Positions 18,398-26,420 of a stretch of DNA of 64,000 nt are shown here, piece after piece. The translations under genes and the position numbers were made by a program. Source of the DNA: Rhizobium sp. Root274 (lineage in GTDB: Bacteria; Pseudomonadota; Alphaproteobacteria; Rhizobiales; Rhizobiaceae); NCBI RefSeq assembly GCF_001429245.1, contig NZ_LMJE01000008.1, positions 124,001-188,000 of the forward strand, given 5' to 3'. Below the pieces are notes generated by a model. The model saw only the letters and a list, made by a program, of their open reading frames with translations. It searched no databases and was not told the origin of the DNA. How positions within the stretch are numbered: position 1 is the stretch's first letter; each line of letters begins with the position of its first letter.

Positions 18398-19327
18398 TCA
18401 CTCCGCGACTGCCTTGCCAATCTCGTCAATATCATAAGGCGTCATCTGATAGATCTCATTGATCCAGTTGCCGAACAGGAGATGCGCATGACCCCGCCAG
18501 CGATTAAGCGGCGTCAACGTGTCGTCATTGTGCGGGAAATAATTGTGCGGCAGCTTCATCGGGAGACCCGCCGACTTGTCCCGGAAATATTCGTCACCGA
18601 GCGAGGTCGAATCGTATTCGACATGATTGAACATGTAGAGACGGTTACCCCGCTTCTCCTGCACGAGGCACACGCCCATCTCGTCGGATTCGAGCAGGAT
18701 CTTCAGTTCCGGCTCCTTCTCGATGTCTGCGCGACGGACCTCAGTCCAGCGCGATACCGGCACCTGGAAGTCGTCGGAGAAACCGTTGAGATACACCGAG
18801 GATGGCGCGAGGTTGCGGTGGCGATAGACACCAAAGGCCTTCTCCTTGAGTGCATGTTTCGGCACTTTGTGGAAATGGTAGATGGCCGCCATGGCACCCC
18901 AGCACACATTCATCGTCGAATGCACGTTGGTTTCGGTCCAATCGAGGATCTCCTCCAGTTCCGGCCAATAGGTGACTTCTTCAAAAGGCAGGGTTTCAAT
19001 CGGTGCGCCGGTGATGATGAAGCCATCAAACTTGCGGTGTTTCACATCATCCCATGTCTGATAGAAGGATAGGAGGTGCTCCTCGGGTGTGTTCTTTGCC
19101 TTGTGTCCGCCCATGCGGACCAGCGTCAGTTCCACCTGCAGCGGGGAAGCGCCGATCAGGCGTGCGAACTGAACCTCCGTCTTGATCTTGTTCGGCATGA
19201 GGTTGAGAAGCGCGATCTGCAGCGGGCGGATATCCTGACGGACGGCCACGGTCTCGGTCATGACTCGCACGCCCTCATGCAGGAGGGTTTCAAAGGCGGG
19301 GAGCGTATCGGGGATTCGGATCGGCAT
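18398..19327 (-). CDS. metA: Homoserine O-acetyltransferase, MetA type
   Basis: A 309-residue MetA-family acyltransferase for the first committed step of methionine synthesis. The catalytic cysteine is Cys142 in [10 protein letters not shown] and the histidine/glutamate pair is in FNHVEYD (near 235-237). Residue 111 is Glu (in GAPIETL), where E. coli MetA has Gly. In characterised MetA proteins Glu111 goes with acetyl-CoA and Gly with succinyl-CoA, so acetylation is predicted despite the common annotation as succinyltransferase. Expression is controlled by the SAM-II riboswitch and terminator at 19370-19488. Confidence 0.93.
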   Translation of the reverse strand: MPIRIPDTLPAFETLLHEGVRVMTETVAVRQDIRPLQIALLNLMPNKIKTEVQFARLIGASPLQVELTLVRMGGHKAKNTPEEHLLSFYQTWDDVKHRKFDGFIITGAPIETLPFEEVTYWPELEEILDWTETNVHSTMNVCWGAMAAIYHFHKVPKHALKEKAFGVYRHRNLAPSSVYLNGFSDDFQVPVSRWTEVRRADIEKEPELKILLESDEMGVCLVQEKRGNRLYMFNHVEYDSTSLGDEYFRDKSAGLPMKLPHNYFPHNDDTLTPLNRWRGHAHLLFGNWINEIYQMTPYDIDEIGKAVAE

Positions 19328-19369
19328 CTGGCTCTCGACTTTCCTTTGTCACGACGGTTCGAGACCGCG

Positions 19370-19406
19370 GAAACAAAAATACCGGCAGCTTCAATTCGCT
19401 ACCGGT
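19370..19406 (-). terminator. Intrinsic terminator between SAM-II riboswitch and metA
   Basis: On the minus strand ACCGGTAGC (19406-19398) pairs with GCTGCCGGT (19389-19381) around an 8-nt loop and is followed by ATTTTTGTTT. It lies between the aptamer and the metA start, about 45 nt before the ATG, so it can act as a regulated attenuator. Confidence 0.75.
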
Positions 19407-19431
19407 CCTCGGAAAGTCTCGACTCGCCTCG

Positions 19432-19488
19432 GCCCTTTAGCGAGTTATTTTACGTGGCTGCAAGCCGGCCGGCCAAATCACCACGGAA
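19432..19488 (-). ncRNA. SAM-II riboswitch (metA motif)
   Basis: On the minus strand the compact H-type pseudoknot of SAM-II can be recognised: CGTGG followed by TGATTTGGCCGG, then CTTGCAGCCACG closing P1, then TAAAATAACTCGCTAAAGGGC, which carries the conserved GCTAAA-type P2 strand. The motif is found almost only in alphaproteobacteria, upstream of methionine genes. S-adenosylmethionine binding would lower metA expression, possibly through the terminator just downstream. Confidence 0.9.
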
Positions 19489-19577
19489 CGACGCCTATTT
19501 ACGCCTGTCCAAGGCGCGAATCAATGGGCAAGCGAACTTGCTCCTTGCCGGCTGCGGTCGTCGCGGGTGGCGGGCCT

Positions 19578-20528
19578 TCAGTTGCCCCAGACCACAGCCT
19601 CTTCGTGCCGTTTGATCAGATGTTTCAGATTGTCGAAGCTGGAGCGGACGAAATCCGCAAAGTGTTCAACTGCTGGGGAGCGCGGCGAGTCAACGCGGCG
19701 CAGGATGGCAAGCGCCCGTTCCGGATGCGGGATGTTGATCGGCAGGGCCGTGATCGTCTTTTCCTTACGCTGCGCAAAGACGACGCTATGCGGCATCACC
19801 GTCAGGGCATCCGCCGCCTTCAGATAGTTGACGACGCTTGCAAGCGATCCGCCGGAATAGCGGATCCGGATTTCCGTGGCGCCAAAGGATAAAAGCAGGG
19901 CACGCAGGTCTGCCAGCAAAGGACTTCCAGGCGGCGGTGCCACCCATGAATGATCGAGCAGATGGGCGGGTTGAAGCCGCCGTTTCAGCAGCAGGGGGTG
20001 TGTGACCCGGCACGCGATGACATTGCGCCCCGGCAGAATCTGCTGAAATGCAAGGCCAGACCCCTCGTCCAGAATATCGATGGGGCAAATGGCAAGATCA
20101 ATTTGATCCGCCTTCAGGGCGGCGCGCAGATCCGGAAAATAACCATAGGACTGTTCGATGTGAACATCCGGATGGGTGGTCTGGAATTCCGCACACATGC
20201 CGGCGATCAGGGCATCCATGAAGAAGGGCGTTCCGCCGACGCGGACGACGCCGCTCTTGCCGATCCGGAAGCTCTCCATGAGGCTCGATGCCTTGCGTGA
20301 GGCAGCCAGCATTGCAAGTCCGTGTTCCGCAAGAGCGGCTCCAAGTGGCGTTGGCAGCATAGGCCTGCGCCCCTTGATGAACAGAGGCTCTCCAACACGC
20401 TTCTCCAGCATGGAAAGCGTGCGGGACACCGCAGGTTGAGCAAGACCCAGCAAGGCTGCCCCCTCGGTTACGCCGCCAGCTTTGACCACGGCGGCCAACT
20501 GAATGAGATGTCGCTCATCGAACTTCAT
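19578..20528 (-). CDS. LysR-family transcriptional regulator of the aromatic island
   Basis: A 316-residue LysR-type regulator. The N-terminal helix-turn-helix is seen in LAAVVKAGGVTEGAALLGLAQPAVSRTLSMLEKRVGEPLF-like sequence (residues about 10-52), with AQPAVSRTLSMLE as the recognition helix. The remainder forms the two-lobed effector-binding domain. It is divergent from the hydroxyquinol-type dioxygenase gene with a 98-nt gap, the usual layout for an activator of the neighbouring catabolic operon. A perfect inverted repeat with T-N11-A spacing overlaps its own start codon (20527-20541), suggesting autoregulation. The inducer is probably an aromatic intermediate (inference). Confidence 0.9.
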   Translation of the reverse strand: MKFDERHLIQLAAVVKAGGVTEGAALLGLAQPAVSRTLSMLEKRVGEPLFIKGRRPMLPTPLGAALAEHGLAMLAASRKASSLMESFRIGKSGVVRVGGTPFFMDALIAGMCAEFQTTHPDVHIEQSYGYFPDLRAALKADQIDLAICPIDILDEGSGLAFQQILPGRNVIACRVTHPLLLKRRLQPAHLLDHSWVAPPPGSPLLADLRALLLSFGATEIRIRYSGGSLASVVNYLKAADALTVMPHSVVFAQRKEKTITALPINIPHPERALAILRRVDSPRSPAVEHFADFVRSSFDNLKHLIKRHEEAVVWGN

Positions 20529-20541
20529 AACGGATCGTTAT
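20527..20541. promoter_or_regulatory. Candidate LysR operator
   Basis: ATAACG-GAT-CGTTAT is a perfect 6-nt inverted repeat and contains a T-N11-A core (TAACGGATCGTTA). It lies in the lysR/dioxygenase divergent region and overlaps the lysR start codon. Confidence 0.55.
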
Positions 20542-20626
20542 ATTGAAACTGAAAGAAATCATCAATCCGGCTTTCATCGCCTGCTAGCTTGCCCTCGACC
20601 AGCAATGCGGATTTGGGAGGAGATGC

Positions 20627-21499
20627 ATGTCGCGGGGAGCTGATGCGCTGACCTTCAGTGAGGCCACATCTGCCGAGGCTTTTGCGGAGCGCTTTTCTGC
20701 GCAGAACGATCCTTCAGCGCGTCTTATCTCTGCGGTCGTTTGCCACCTTCATGACCTCATCAAGGAGTTCCGGCCGACGCAGGATCAATGGCGCAAAGTC
20801 ATCGATTTCCTGACGGAGGTCGGCCATGCGGCGGATGAGCGCCGGCAGGAATGGGTATTGCTGTCCGACCTGACCGGCGCCTCTGCCCTGGTCGAGGACA
20901 TCAATTCGCGCCGCCCTGCCGGTGCAACACCCAACACCATTCGTGGTCCATTCTTCCGGGCGGATGCTCCGGAGCGGCAGAGTGGAAGCACCATTTCACT
21001 CGATGGTCTCGGTGAACCGCTGATCGTCGAAGGGCGTGTCGTTGATCTCGATGGCGAGCCTGTTCCGGGCGCCGAGGTCATCACCTGGCAGGCCAATGCT
21101 CAGGGCTTCTACGAAAACCAGCAGCCGGACCTGCAACCGGAATTCAATTTGCGAGGTCTTTTCCGTACCGATGCTGGCGGACGCTTTGACTATCGGTCGG
21201 TCAGGCCCGCCGGTTACAGCGTACCGCAAGACGGGCCGGTTGGGCGCCTACTTGCCGACGCCGGCTATCCTTTGCACCGGCCTGCTCATCTGCACTTCCT
21301 GATCCGTGCGCCCGGCTTCGAGACGATCACCACCCATATTTATGATGCGGGCGACCCGCGCCTTGCCGAAGACGCGCTGTTCGGCGTTCGGCCGGAATTG
21401 GTGCATTCGTTCGAGCAGACTGTGCTCGACGGCGAACCTGCCTCTCGCGTCAGTGTCAGCTTCGTCATGGTCCGCGCGCGTCCAGGGAGGGGCAAATGA
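20627..21499 (+). CDS. Intradiol ring-cleavage dioxygenase (hydroxyquinol/catechol 1,2-dioxygenase type), copy 1
   Basis: A 290-residue non-haem iron(III) dioxygenase. The N-terminal helical domain (HDLIKEFRPTQDQWRKVIDFL) is the family linker/dimerisation part. The four iron ligands align as the tyrosine in GFYENQQ, the tyrosine in PAGYSVPQDGPV and the two histidines in RPAHLHFL. Its pairing with maleylacetate reductase suggests that it opens hydroxyquinol (1,2,4-trihydroxybenzene) to maleylacetate. GGGAGGAG precedes the ATG. The stop overlaps the next gene by 4 nt. A second, diverged dioxygenase gene lies at 29293-30186. Confidence 0.88.
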   Translation: MSRGADALTFSEATSAEAFAERFSAQNDPSARLISAVVCHLHDLIKEFRPTQDQWRKVIDFLTEVGHAADERRQEWVLLSDLTGASALVEDINSRRPAGATPNTIRGPFFRADAPERQSGSTISLDGLGEPLIVEGRVVDLDGEPVPGAEVITWQANAQGFYENQQPDLQPEFNLRGLFRTDAGGRFDYRSVRPAGYSVPQDGPVGRLLADAGYPLHRPAHLHFLIRAPGFETITTHIYDAGDPRLAEDALFGVRPELVHSFEQTVLDGEPASRVSVSFVMVRARPGRGK

Positions 21500-22551
21500 A
21501 GAGCTTCACCTATGCCGGCAGCCCGGCGCATATCCTCTTCGGCTCCGGCCGCAGCGCTGACGTCGGTAGCGCTATCGAAGCCCTCGGCTGCCGTCGTGCG
21601 CTGGTGCTGTCAACGCCGCATCAGAAGGCGGATGCCGAAGCGCTTTCCGATCGGCTGGGTACCCTCTCCGTCGGCGTCTTCTCCGGTGCCGTCATGCACA
21701 CGCCCGTCGATGTGACGGAGAAAGCCCTGAAGGTCGTCAAGGACGCCGAAGCCGACTGTGTCGTTTCGCTCGGCGGCGGCTCTACGACCGGGCTCGGCAA
21801 GGCGATTGCCTATCGCACCGATCTGCCGCAGGTCGTCATCCCCACGACCTATGCCGGCTCCGAAGTCACCCCGATCCTCGGGCAAACCGAAGGCGGTCGA
21901 AAGACCACGGTCCGGAACGCCAGCATCCTGCCGGAAGTGGTGATCTACGATCCGGACCTGACACTTGGTCTACCGGTCGGCATGAGCGTTACCAGCGGCC
22001 TGAATGCCATGGCCCATGCGGTCGAAGGTCTCTACGCCCAGGATCGCAACCCTGTCTCGACGCTGATGGCGCTCGACGGATTGCGCGCCTTCAGGGATAG
22101 CCTTCCGGTTCTGGTGAAAAGCCCTCATGACCCTGATGCACGGGCAGAAGCGCTCTATGGCGCCTGGCTCTGCGGCACCGTGCTCGGCACTGTCGGCATG
22201 GCGCTGCACCACAAGATCTGCCACACGCTGGGCGGTTCTTTCGACACGCCGCATGCCGAAACCCATGCGGTCATGCTGCCGCATACGGCCGCCTTTAACG
22301 CCGAAGCGGCGAAAGCGGAACTCTCAGGCGCCGTCGAACTCTTCGGCGGCTCCATCGGCGGAGGGCTCTGGGACTTTGCCAAGTCGATCGGCGCGCCGTT
22401 GTCGCTCAAGGATTTGGGGCTTGTCGAAGCCGATCTCGATCGCGCCGCCGATATCGCTGTCGAGAACCCTTACTGGAACCCGCGTCCGATCGACGGCGCG
22501 TCGATCCGCACACTTCTGCAAAAGGCCTGGGAGGGCGTCAGGCCCGACTGA
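21496..22551 (+). CDS. Maleylacetate reductase (iron-containing alcohol dehydrogenase family)
   Basis: A 351-residue NAD(P)H-dependent reductase turning maleylacetate into 3-oxoadipate. Cofactor-binding GGGSTTGLGKA (near residue 92) and the adjacent PTTYAGSEVT are hallmarks of maleylacetate reductases. The LHHKICHTLGGSFDTPHAETHAVMLPH segment (near 235-262) holds the histidines that bind metal in related enzymes. It overlaps the upstream dioxygenase gene by ATGA and is followed by the binding-protein gene 46 nt later, so it is in the same operon. Substituted maleylacetates are possible alternative substrates. Confidence 0.9.
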   Translation: MKSFTYAGSPAHILFGSGRSADVGSAIEALGCRRALVLSTPHQKADAEALSDRLGTLSVGVFSGAVMHTPVDVTEKALKVVKDAEADCVVSLGGGSTTGLGKAIAYRTDLPQVVIPTTYAGSEVTPILGQTEGGRKTTVRNASILPEVVIYDPDLTLGLPVGMSVTSGLNAMAHAVEGLYAQDRNPVSTLMALDGLRAFRDSLPVLVKSPHDPDARAEALYGAWLCGTVLGTVGMALHHKICHTLGGSFDTPHAETHAVMLPHTAAFNAEAAKAELSGAVELFGGSIGGGLWDFAKSIGAPLSLKDLGLVEADLDRAADIAVENPYWNPRPIDGASIRTLLQKAWEGVRPD

Positions 22552-22597
22552 CCGAGACGACATTTCGCGCTTGGCGCGCTCTTTGGGAGGAGAGACG

Positions 22598-23893
22598 ATG
22601 ATGGGAGGAAACATGATTACGCGACGCAAATTCCTTCAGACGACGGCAGCCGGCGGCGCCGTGCTGGCAACCTCGGGCCTTGCGGCCCCTGCGATTGCGC
22701 AGCAGGCGGCGGTCAAGCTCGGCTATGTCAGCCCGCAGACCGGACCGCTCGCGGCCTTCGGTGAAGCCGACAAGTTCGTCATCGACAGCTTTCTCACCAC
22801 GACAAAGAAGATGGGCCTGAACTACGAGGTCGTGGTCAAGGACAGCCAGTCGAATCCCAACCGCGCCGCCGAAGTCGCCAAGGAACTGATCGTCGACGAC
22901 GAAATCAACCTGATGCTCGTTTCCTCGACACCGGAAACCACCAATTCGGTCTCCACCACCTGCGAAGCCGAGCAGATCCCCTGCCTTTCGACGGTTGCCC
23001 CGTGGCAGCCCTGGTTCATCGGCCAGCAGGGCAATCCTGGCGATCCGGCCAGCTGGAAGCCCTTCAACTACGTCTACCACTTCTTCTGGGGTCTTGAGGA
23101 CATCATCGCCGTCTTCACCGGCATGTGGGGCCAGATCGAGACCAACAAAAAGGTGGGCGGCCTCTTCCCGAACGACGGCGACGGCAATGCCTGGGGCGAC
23201 AAGGTCGTCGGCTTCCCGCCGGTGCTCGAAAAGCTCGGCTACGGCCTTACCGACACCGGCCGCTATCAGAACCTGACGGACGATTTTTCGGCCCAGATCA
23301 ACGCCTTCAAGCAGGCGGAGACGGAGATCCTGACCGGCGTGATGATCCCGCCTGACCTCACCACCTTCTGGAACCAGGCCAAGCAACAGGGCCTCAAGCC
23401 CAAGATCGCCTCGATCGGCAAGGCGCTTCTCTTCCCGCAGACCGTGGAATCTCTGGGCGATGCCGGCCACAACCTCTCGACCGAAGTCTGGTGGACGCCG
23501 TCTCATCCGTTCAAGTCCTCGCTGACAGGCGAGACGACTGCCGATGTGGCAACTGCCTTCACCACAGTGACCGGTCGCCCCTGGACACAGCCGATCGGCT
23601 TTGCCCATGCGCTGTTCGAACTCGCGGTCGACGTGATGAAGCGTGCCGAGGACGTGACGGATGGCGATGCCGTGGCGAAGGCCATTGGCGAAACCAAGCT
23701 TGACACGCTGGTCGGCCCGATTGCCTGGAACAATGCCAATCTGCCGCCCTTCGCCCAAAAGAATGTCGCCAAGACCCCGCTTGTCGGTGGTCAGTGGCGG
23801 CTGAAATCCGACGGCGGTTATGACCTGGTCGTCGTCGAGAACGGCCAGGCAACGAACATCCCGCTCGGCGGCAAGATGGAAGCGTTGGGGTGA
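22598..23893 (+). CDS. Liv-type ABC transporter substrate-binding protein, Tat-type signal
   Basis: A 431-residue periplasmic binding protein of the branched-chain amino-acid/amide family (peripla_BP_6). The N-terminus has a TRRKFLQ motif before a hydrophobic stretch ending APAIAQQ, which fits a Tat or Tat-like signal peptide. The mature part starts with KLGYVSPQTGPLAAFGEADK. Two starts are possible: 22598 (GGGAGGAGAG at good distance) and 22613 (closer to the signal motif). Its place between maleylacetate reductase and a flavin monooxygenase suggests an aromatic ligand rather than leucine; this is inference from context. Confidence 0.88.
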   Translation: MMGGNMITRRKFLQTTAAGGAVLATSGLAAPAIAQQAAVKLGYVSPQTGPLAAFGEADKFVIDSFLTTTKKMGLNYEVVVKDSQSNPNRAAEVAKELIVDDEINLMLVSSTPETTNSVSTTCEAEQIPCLSTVAPWQPWFIGQQGNPGDPASWKPFNYVYHFFWGLEDIIAVFTGMWGQIETNKKVGGLFPNDGDGNAWGDKVVGFPPVLEKLGYGLTDTGRYQNLTDDFSAQINAFKQAETEILTGVMIPPDLTTFWNQAKQQGLKPKIASIGKALLFPQTVESLGDAGHNLSTEVWWTPSHPFKSSLTGETTADVATAFTTVTGRPWTQPIGFAHALFELAVDVMKRAEDVTDGDAVAKAIGETKLDTLVGPIAWNNANLPPFAQKNVAKTPLVGGQWRLKSDGGYDLVVVENGQATNIPLGGKMEALG

Positions 23894-23920
23894 TCTCAAC
23901 TGGCGAGTGTTTGCAGATGC

Positions 23921-24080
23921 GGCACCCCCTCTGTCCTGCCGGACATCTCCCCTCAAGGGGGAGATCACGAAGAGGATAGGCCTGCGCCAAGCAAACAGAC
24001 GTCGAGAATGCGGGAAGTTGGCGCCGCCATCCGATCTCCCCCCTTGAGGGGGAGATGGTCGGCAGACCAGAGGGGGTGAC
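23921..24080. repeat. Mosaic palindromic intergenic element (RIME-like)
   Basis: About 160 bp between the binding-protein and ATPase genes. The left arm (CACCCCCTCTGTCCTGCCGG, then a hairpin ATCTCCCC-TCAA-GGGGGAGAT) and the right arm (the same sequence inverted, hairpin ATCTCCCCCC-TTGA-GGGGGAGAT, ending CAGAGGGGGTG) are inverted copies around a unique 60-nt centre. The whole can fold as a large cruciform or RNA structure. Such sequences are dispersed in rhizobial intergenic regions (rhizobial mosaic elements); the family name is from memory. It sits inside an operon, and its right end supplies the purine-rich sequence before the next start codon. Confidence 0.8.
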
Positions 24081-24084
24081 CCAG

Positions 24085-24840
24085 ATGATAACGGCAGATT
24101 TTTCCAAGAAAGCAGTGTCCATGCCGATCCTGGAATTGAATGGTGTGTCAAAATCCTTCGGGGCCCTCGTGGTCGCCGAGGAGATCGGCTTTTCCGTCGA
24201 ACCCGGCGAAGCGCTCGGCGTCATCGGACCGAACGGCGCCGGCAAGTCGACGCTGTTCAACCTGATCACCGGCAACCTGTCCGTCGCCAAAGGCACGATC
24301 CGCTTCGACGGTCGCGACGTCACCAACATTCCGCCGATGCAGCGCTGTTTTGCCGGTATGGGCCGCACTTTCCAGATCCCGCAGCCTTTCGAGCGGCTGA
24401 CGGTCTATGAGAACCTGCTCGTCGCCGGCGCCTTCGGCAGCGAAAGCAGCGAGGCAGAGGTTTCTGAATTCTGCGCCGAAATCCTCGTCGAAACAGGCCT
24501 CATCGCCAAGGCAAACCGCCCGGCGGGCAGCCTCACTCTGCTGGAACGAAAGCGGCTGGAACTGGCCCGGGCGCTAGCCACCAAGCCGAAGCTTCTCCTG
24601 CTCGACGAAATTGCCGGTGGGCTGACCGAAGGCGAATGTCGGCAGTTGGTCGCAACGATCAAGCGGGTCCACCAGCGCGGCATGGCGATCATCTGGATCG
24701 AGCACGTGTTGCATGCCTTGAACGCGGTTGCCGAGAAGATCCTGGTGCTCAACTTTGGTCGGATGATCGGCCACGGCGATCCGCAGACCATCATGAACTC
24801 GCGCGAGGTGCGCGAAATCTATTTGGGCATGGAGGTCTGA
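24085..24840 (+). CDS. Liv-type ABC transporter ATP-binding protein (LivG-like)
   Basis: ATPase of 251 residues. Walker A is GPNGAGKSTL, the signature region is modified to LTLLERKRLELARAL, Walker B is LLLLDEIAGGL and the switch histidine is in WIEHVLHAL. LivG proteins typically have the C-terminal extension with FGRMIGHGDP. The ATG at 24085 has GGGGGTGA from the repeat's end as ribosome binding site; the ATG at 24121 (MPILELNGVSKSFG) would match the family N-terminus better and may be the true start. Works with the LivF-like gene 3 nt downstream. Confidence 0.87.
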   Translation: MITADFSKKAVSMPILELNGVSKSFGALVVAEEIGFSVEPGEALGVIGPNGAGKSTLFNLITGNLSVAKGTIRFDGRDVTNIPPMQRCFAGMGRTFQIPQPFERLTVYENLLVAGAFGSESSEAEVSEFCAEILVETGLIAKANRPAGSLTLLERKRLELARALATKPKLLLLDEIAGGLTEGECRQLVATIKRVHQRGMAIIWIEHVLHALNAVAEKILVLNFGRMIGHGDPQTIMNSREVREIYLGMEV

Positions 24841-24843
24841 CAT

Positions 24844-25563
24844 ATGAGCCTCATTGAAACGAAGAACCTCACCGCCTTCTATGGCGACTTCCAGGCCCTG
24901 TTCGGCGTCGATCTCGTTTTGAATCCGGGCGAGACAATTGCCGTTATCGGGTCGAACGGCGCCGGCAAGTCGACCCTGATGCGTTCCATTGCGGGTGTAC
25001 TGCGCAACGAACCCGGGGCAATCCTGCACAAGGGTGAACCCATAGGCGCGCTTGCCTCACCCGACGTCATCGTACGGGGAATAGCGCTCGTGCCCGAAGG
25101 GCGCAGGCTATTCCCCTCGCTGACAGTTGAGGAAAACCTGCTGGTCGGCCGCCATGGCCGCAAGGTCGACGGTCCCTGGTCGCTCGAAACTGTCTATGAA
25201 CTCTTCCCGATCCTGAAGGAGCGGCGGCGAAATCCTTCGACGGCCTTGTCCGGCGGCCAGCAGCAGATGGTCGCAATCGGCCGGGCGCTAATGTCCAATC
25301 CGGAAGTGCTGCTCTGCGACGAGTTGAGCCTCGGCCTCGCTCCTGTTGTCATCAAAGACATCTACGCCGCCTTCCCTCGCATCCGGGAAACGGGTGCGGC
25401 CATCGTCATCGTCGAGCAGGACATTGCCCAGGCGCTGAAGGTGGCAGACCGGGTCTATTGCATGATGGAAGGCCGGGTCACGCTCGAAGGGCGCCCGGCA
25501 GAGCTCGACCGCGTCGATATCCATGCGGCCTATTTCGGAGCGGAGCCCCATGAACTGGCTTGA
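24844..25563 (+). CDS. Liv-type ABC transporter ATP-binding protein (LivF-like)
   Basis: A 239-residue ATPase with Walker A GSNGAGKSTLMR, signature LSGGQQQMVAIGRAL and Walker B VLLCDELSLGLAPV, the last being characteristic of LivF. The H-loop position reads IVEQD, as is usual in LivF. Starts 3 nt after the LivG-like stop and overlaps the permease gene by 14 nt. It forms the second nucleotide-binding subunit of the putative aromatic importer. Confidence 0.89.
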   Translation: MSLIETKNLTAFYGDFQALFGVDLVLNPGETIAVIGSNGAGKSTLMRSIAGVLRNEPGAILHKGEPIGALASPDVIVRGIALVPEGRRLFPSLTVEENLLVGRHGRKVDGPWSLETVYELFPILKERRRNPSTALSGGQQQMVAIGRALMSNPEVLLCDELSLGLAPVVIKDIYAAFPRIRETGAAIVIVEQDIAQALKVADRVYCMMEGRVTLEGRPAELDRVDIHAAYFGAEPHELA

Positions 25564-26413
25564 TACCATTCTCCAGGGCATTCTGCTCGGCGGACTCTAC
25601 GCCCTCTTCGCCGCCGGCCTGTCGCTCGTTTTCGGCATCATGCGGCTGGTCAATCTCGCCCATGGCGATCTCATCGTCTTTGCCGCCTTCCTGATCCTGC
25701 TCCTCGTCTCGACGCTGGGGCTCAATCCATTCCTGGCAGCCCTGATCGCCGGTCCGCTGATGTTCGGGATCGGTTACCTTCTGCAATATCATCTGCTGAA
25801 CCGAACGCTGGGCAAGGACATCCTGCCGCCGCTGCTCGTCACCTTTGGCCTGTCGATCGTCATCCAGAACGGACTTCTCGAAGCCTTCACTGCCGACAGC
25901 CAGCGCATCCCCGCAGGCGCGCTGGAGCAGGCATCGCTCTCGTTCGGCGGCATCAATGCCGGCGTGATGCCGCTGCTCACCTTCGCCTCTGCGATCCTGG
26001 TCATCGTCGGCCTCAACCAGCTGATCTACAAGACGGCGCTGGGCCGTGCATTCCGCGCGACCTCCGACGATGTCGTGACAGCAGGTCTGATGGGCATCCG
26101 CCCGAACCAGATCTTTGCCATCGCAACGGGCCTCGCCATGGTGATCGTCACGATCGCAGCCCTTTATCTCGGCACTCGCGCCAATTTCGATCCGACCGCG
26201 GGGCCGGCGCGGCTGATCTATGCCTTCGAGGCCGTCATCATCGGCGGCCTCGGCTCACTCTGGGGCACGCTCGCGGGCGGCGTCATTCTGGGTGTCGCAC
26301 AAACGCTCGGAGCCGCGATCAACCCGGAATGGCAGATCCTCTCGGGCCATATCGCCTTCCTGCTGGTCCTGCTGTTCCGTCCGCGGGGTCTCTTCCCGCG
26401 CGCTGTCGATTGA
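25550..26413 (+). CDS. Liv-type ABC transporter permease (LivH-like)
   Basis: A 287-residue inner-membrane protein with about eight hydrophobic segments. The N-terminus MNWLDTILQGILLGGLY and the motif SLVFGIMRLVNLAHGD are typical of LivH. The conserved GRAFRATSDD region (near residue 165) is the cytoplasmic loop that contacts the ATPases. The start codon overlaps the end of the LivF-like gene, which supports 25550 over the in-frame ATG at 25523. Confidence 0.9.
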   Translation: MNWLDTILQGILLGGLYALFAAGLSLVFGIMRLVNLAHGDLIVFAAFLILLLVSTLGLNPFLAALIAGPLMFGIGYLLQYHLLNRTLGKDILPPLLVTFGLSIVIQNGLLEAFTADSQRIPAGALEQASLSFGGINAGVMPLLTFASAILVIVGLNQLIYKTALGRAFRATSDDVVTAGLMGIRPNQIFAIATGLAMVIVTIAALYLGTRANFDPTAGPARLIYAFEAVIIGGLGSLWGTLAGGVILGVAQTLGAAINPEWQILSGHIAFLLVLLFRPRGLFPRAVD

Positions 26414-26420
26414 GGTGACG

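Noticed and set aside
22538..24151. 537-codon minus-strand ORF opposite the Liv-type binding protein
   Set aside because: Shadow frame; it also reads through the palindromic repeat.
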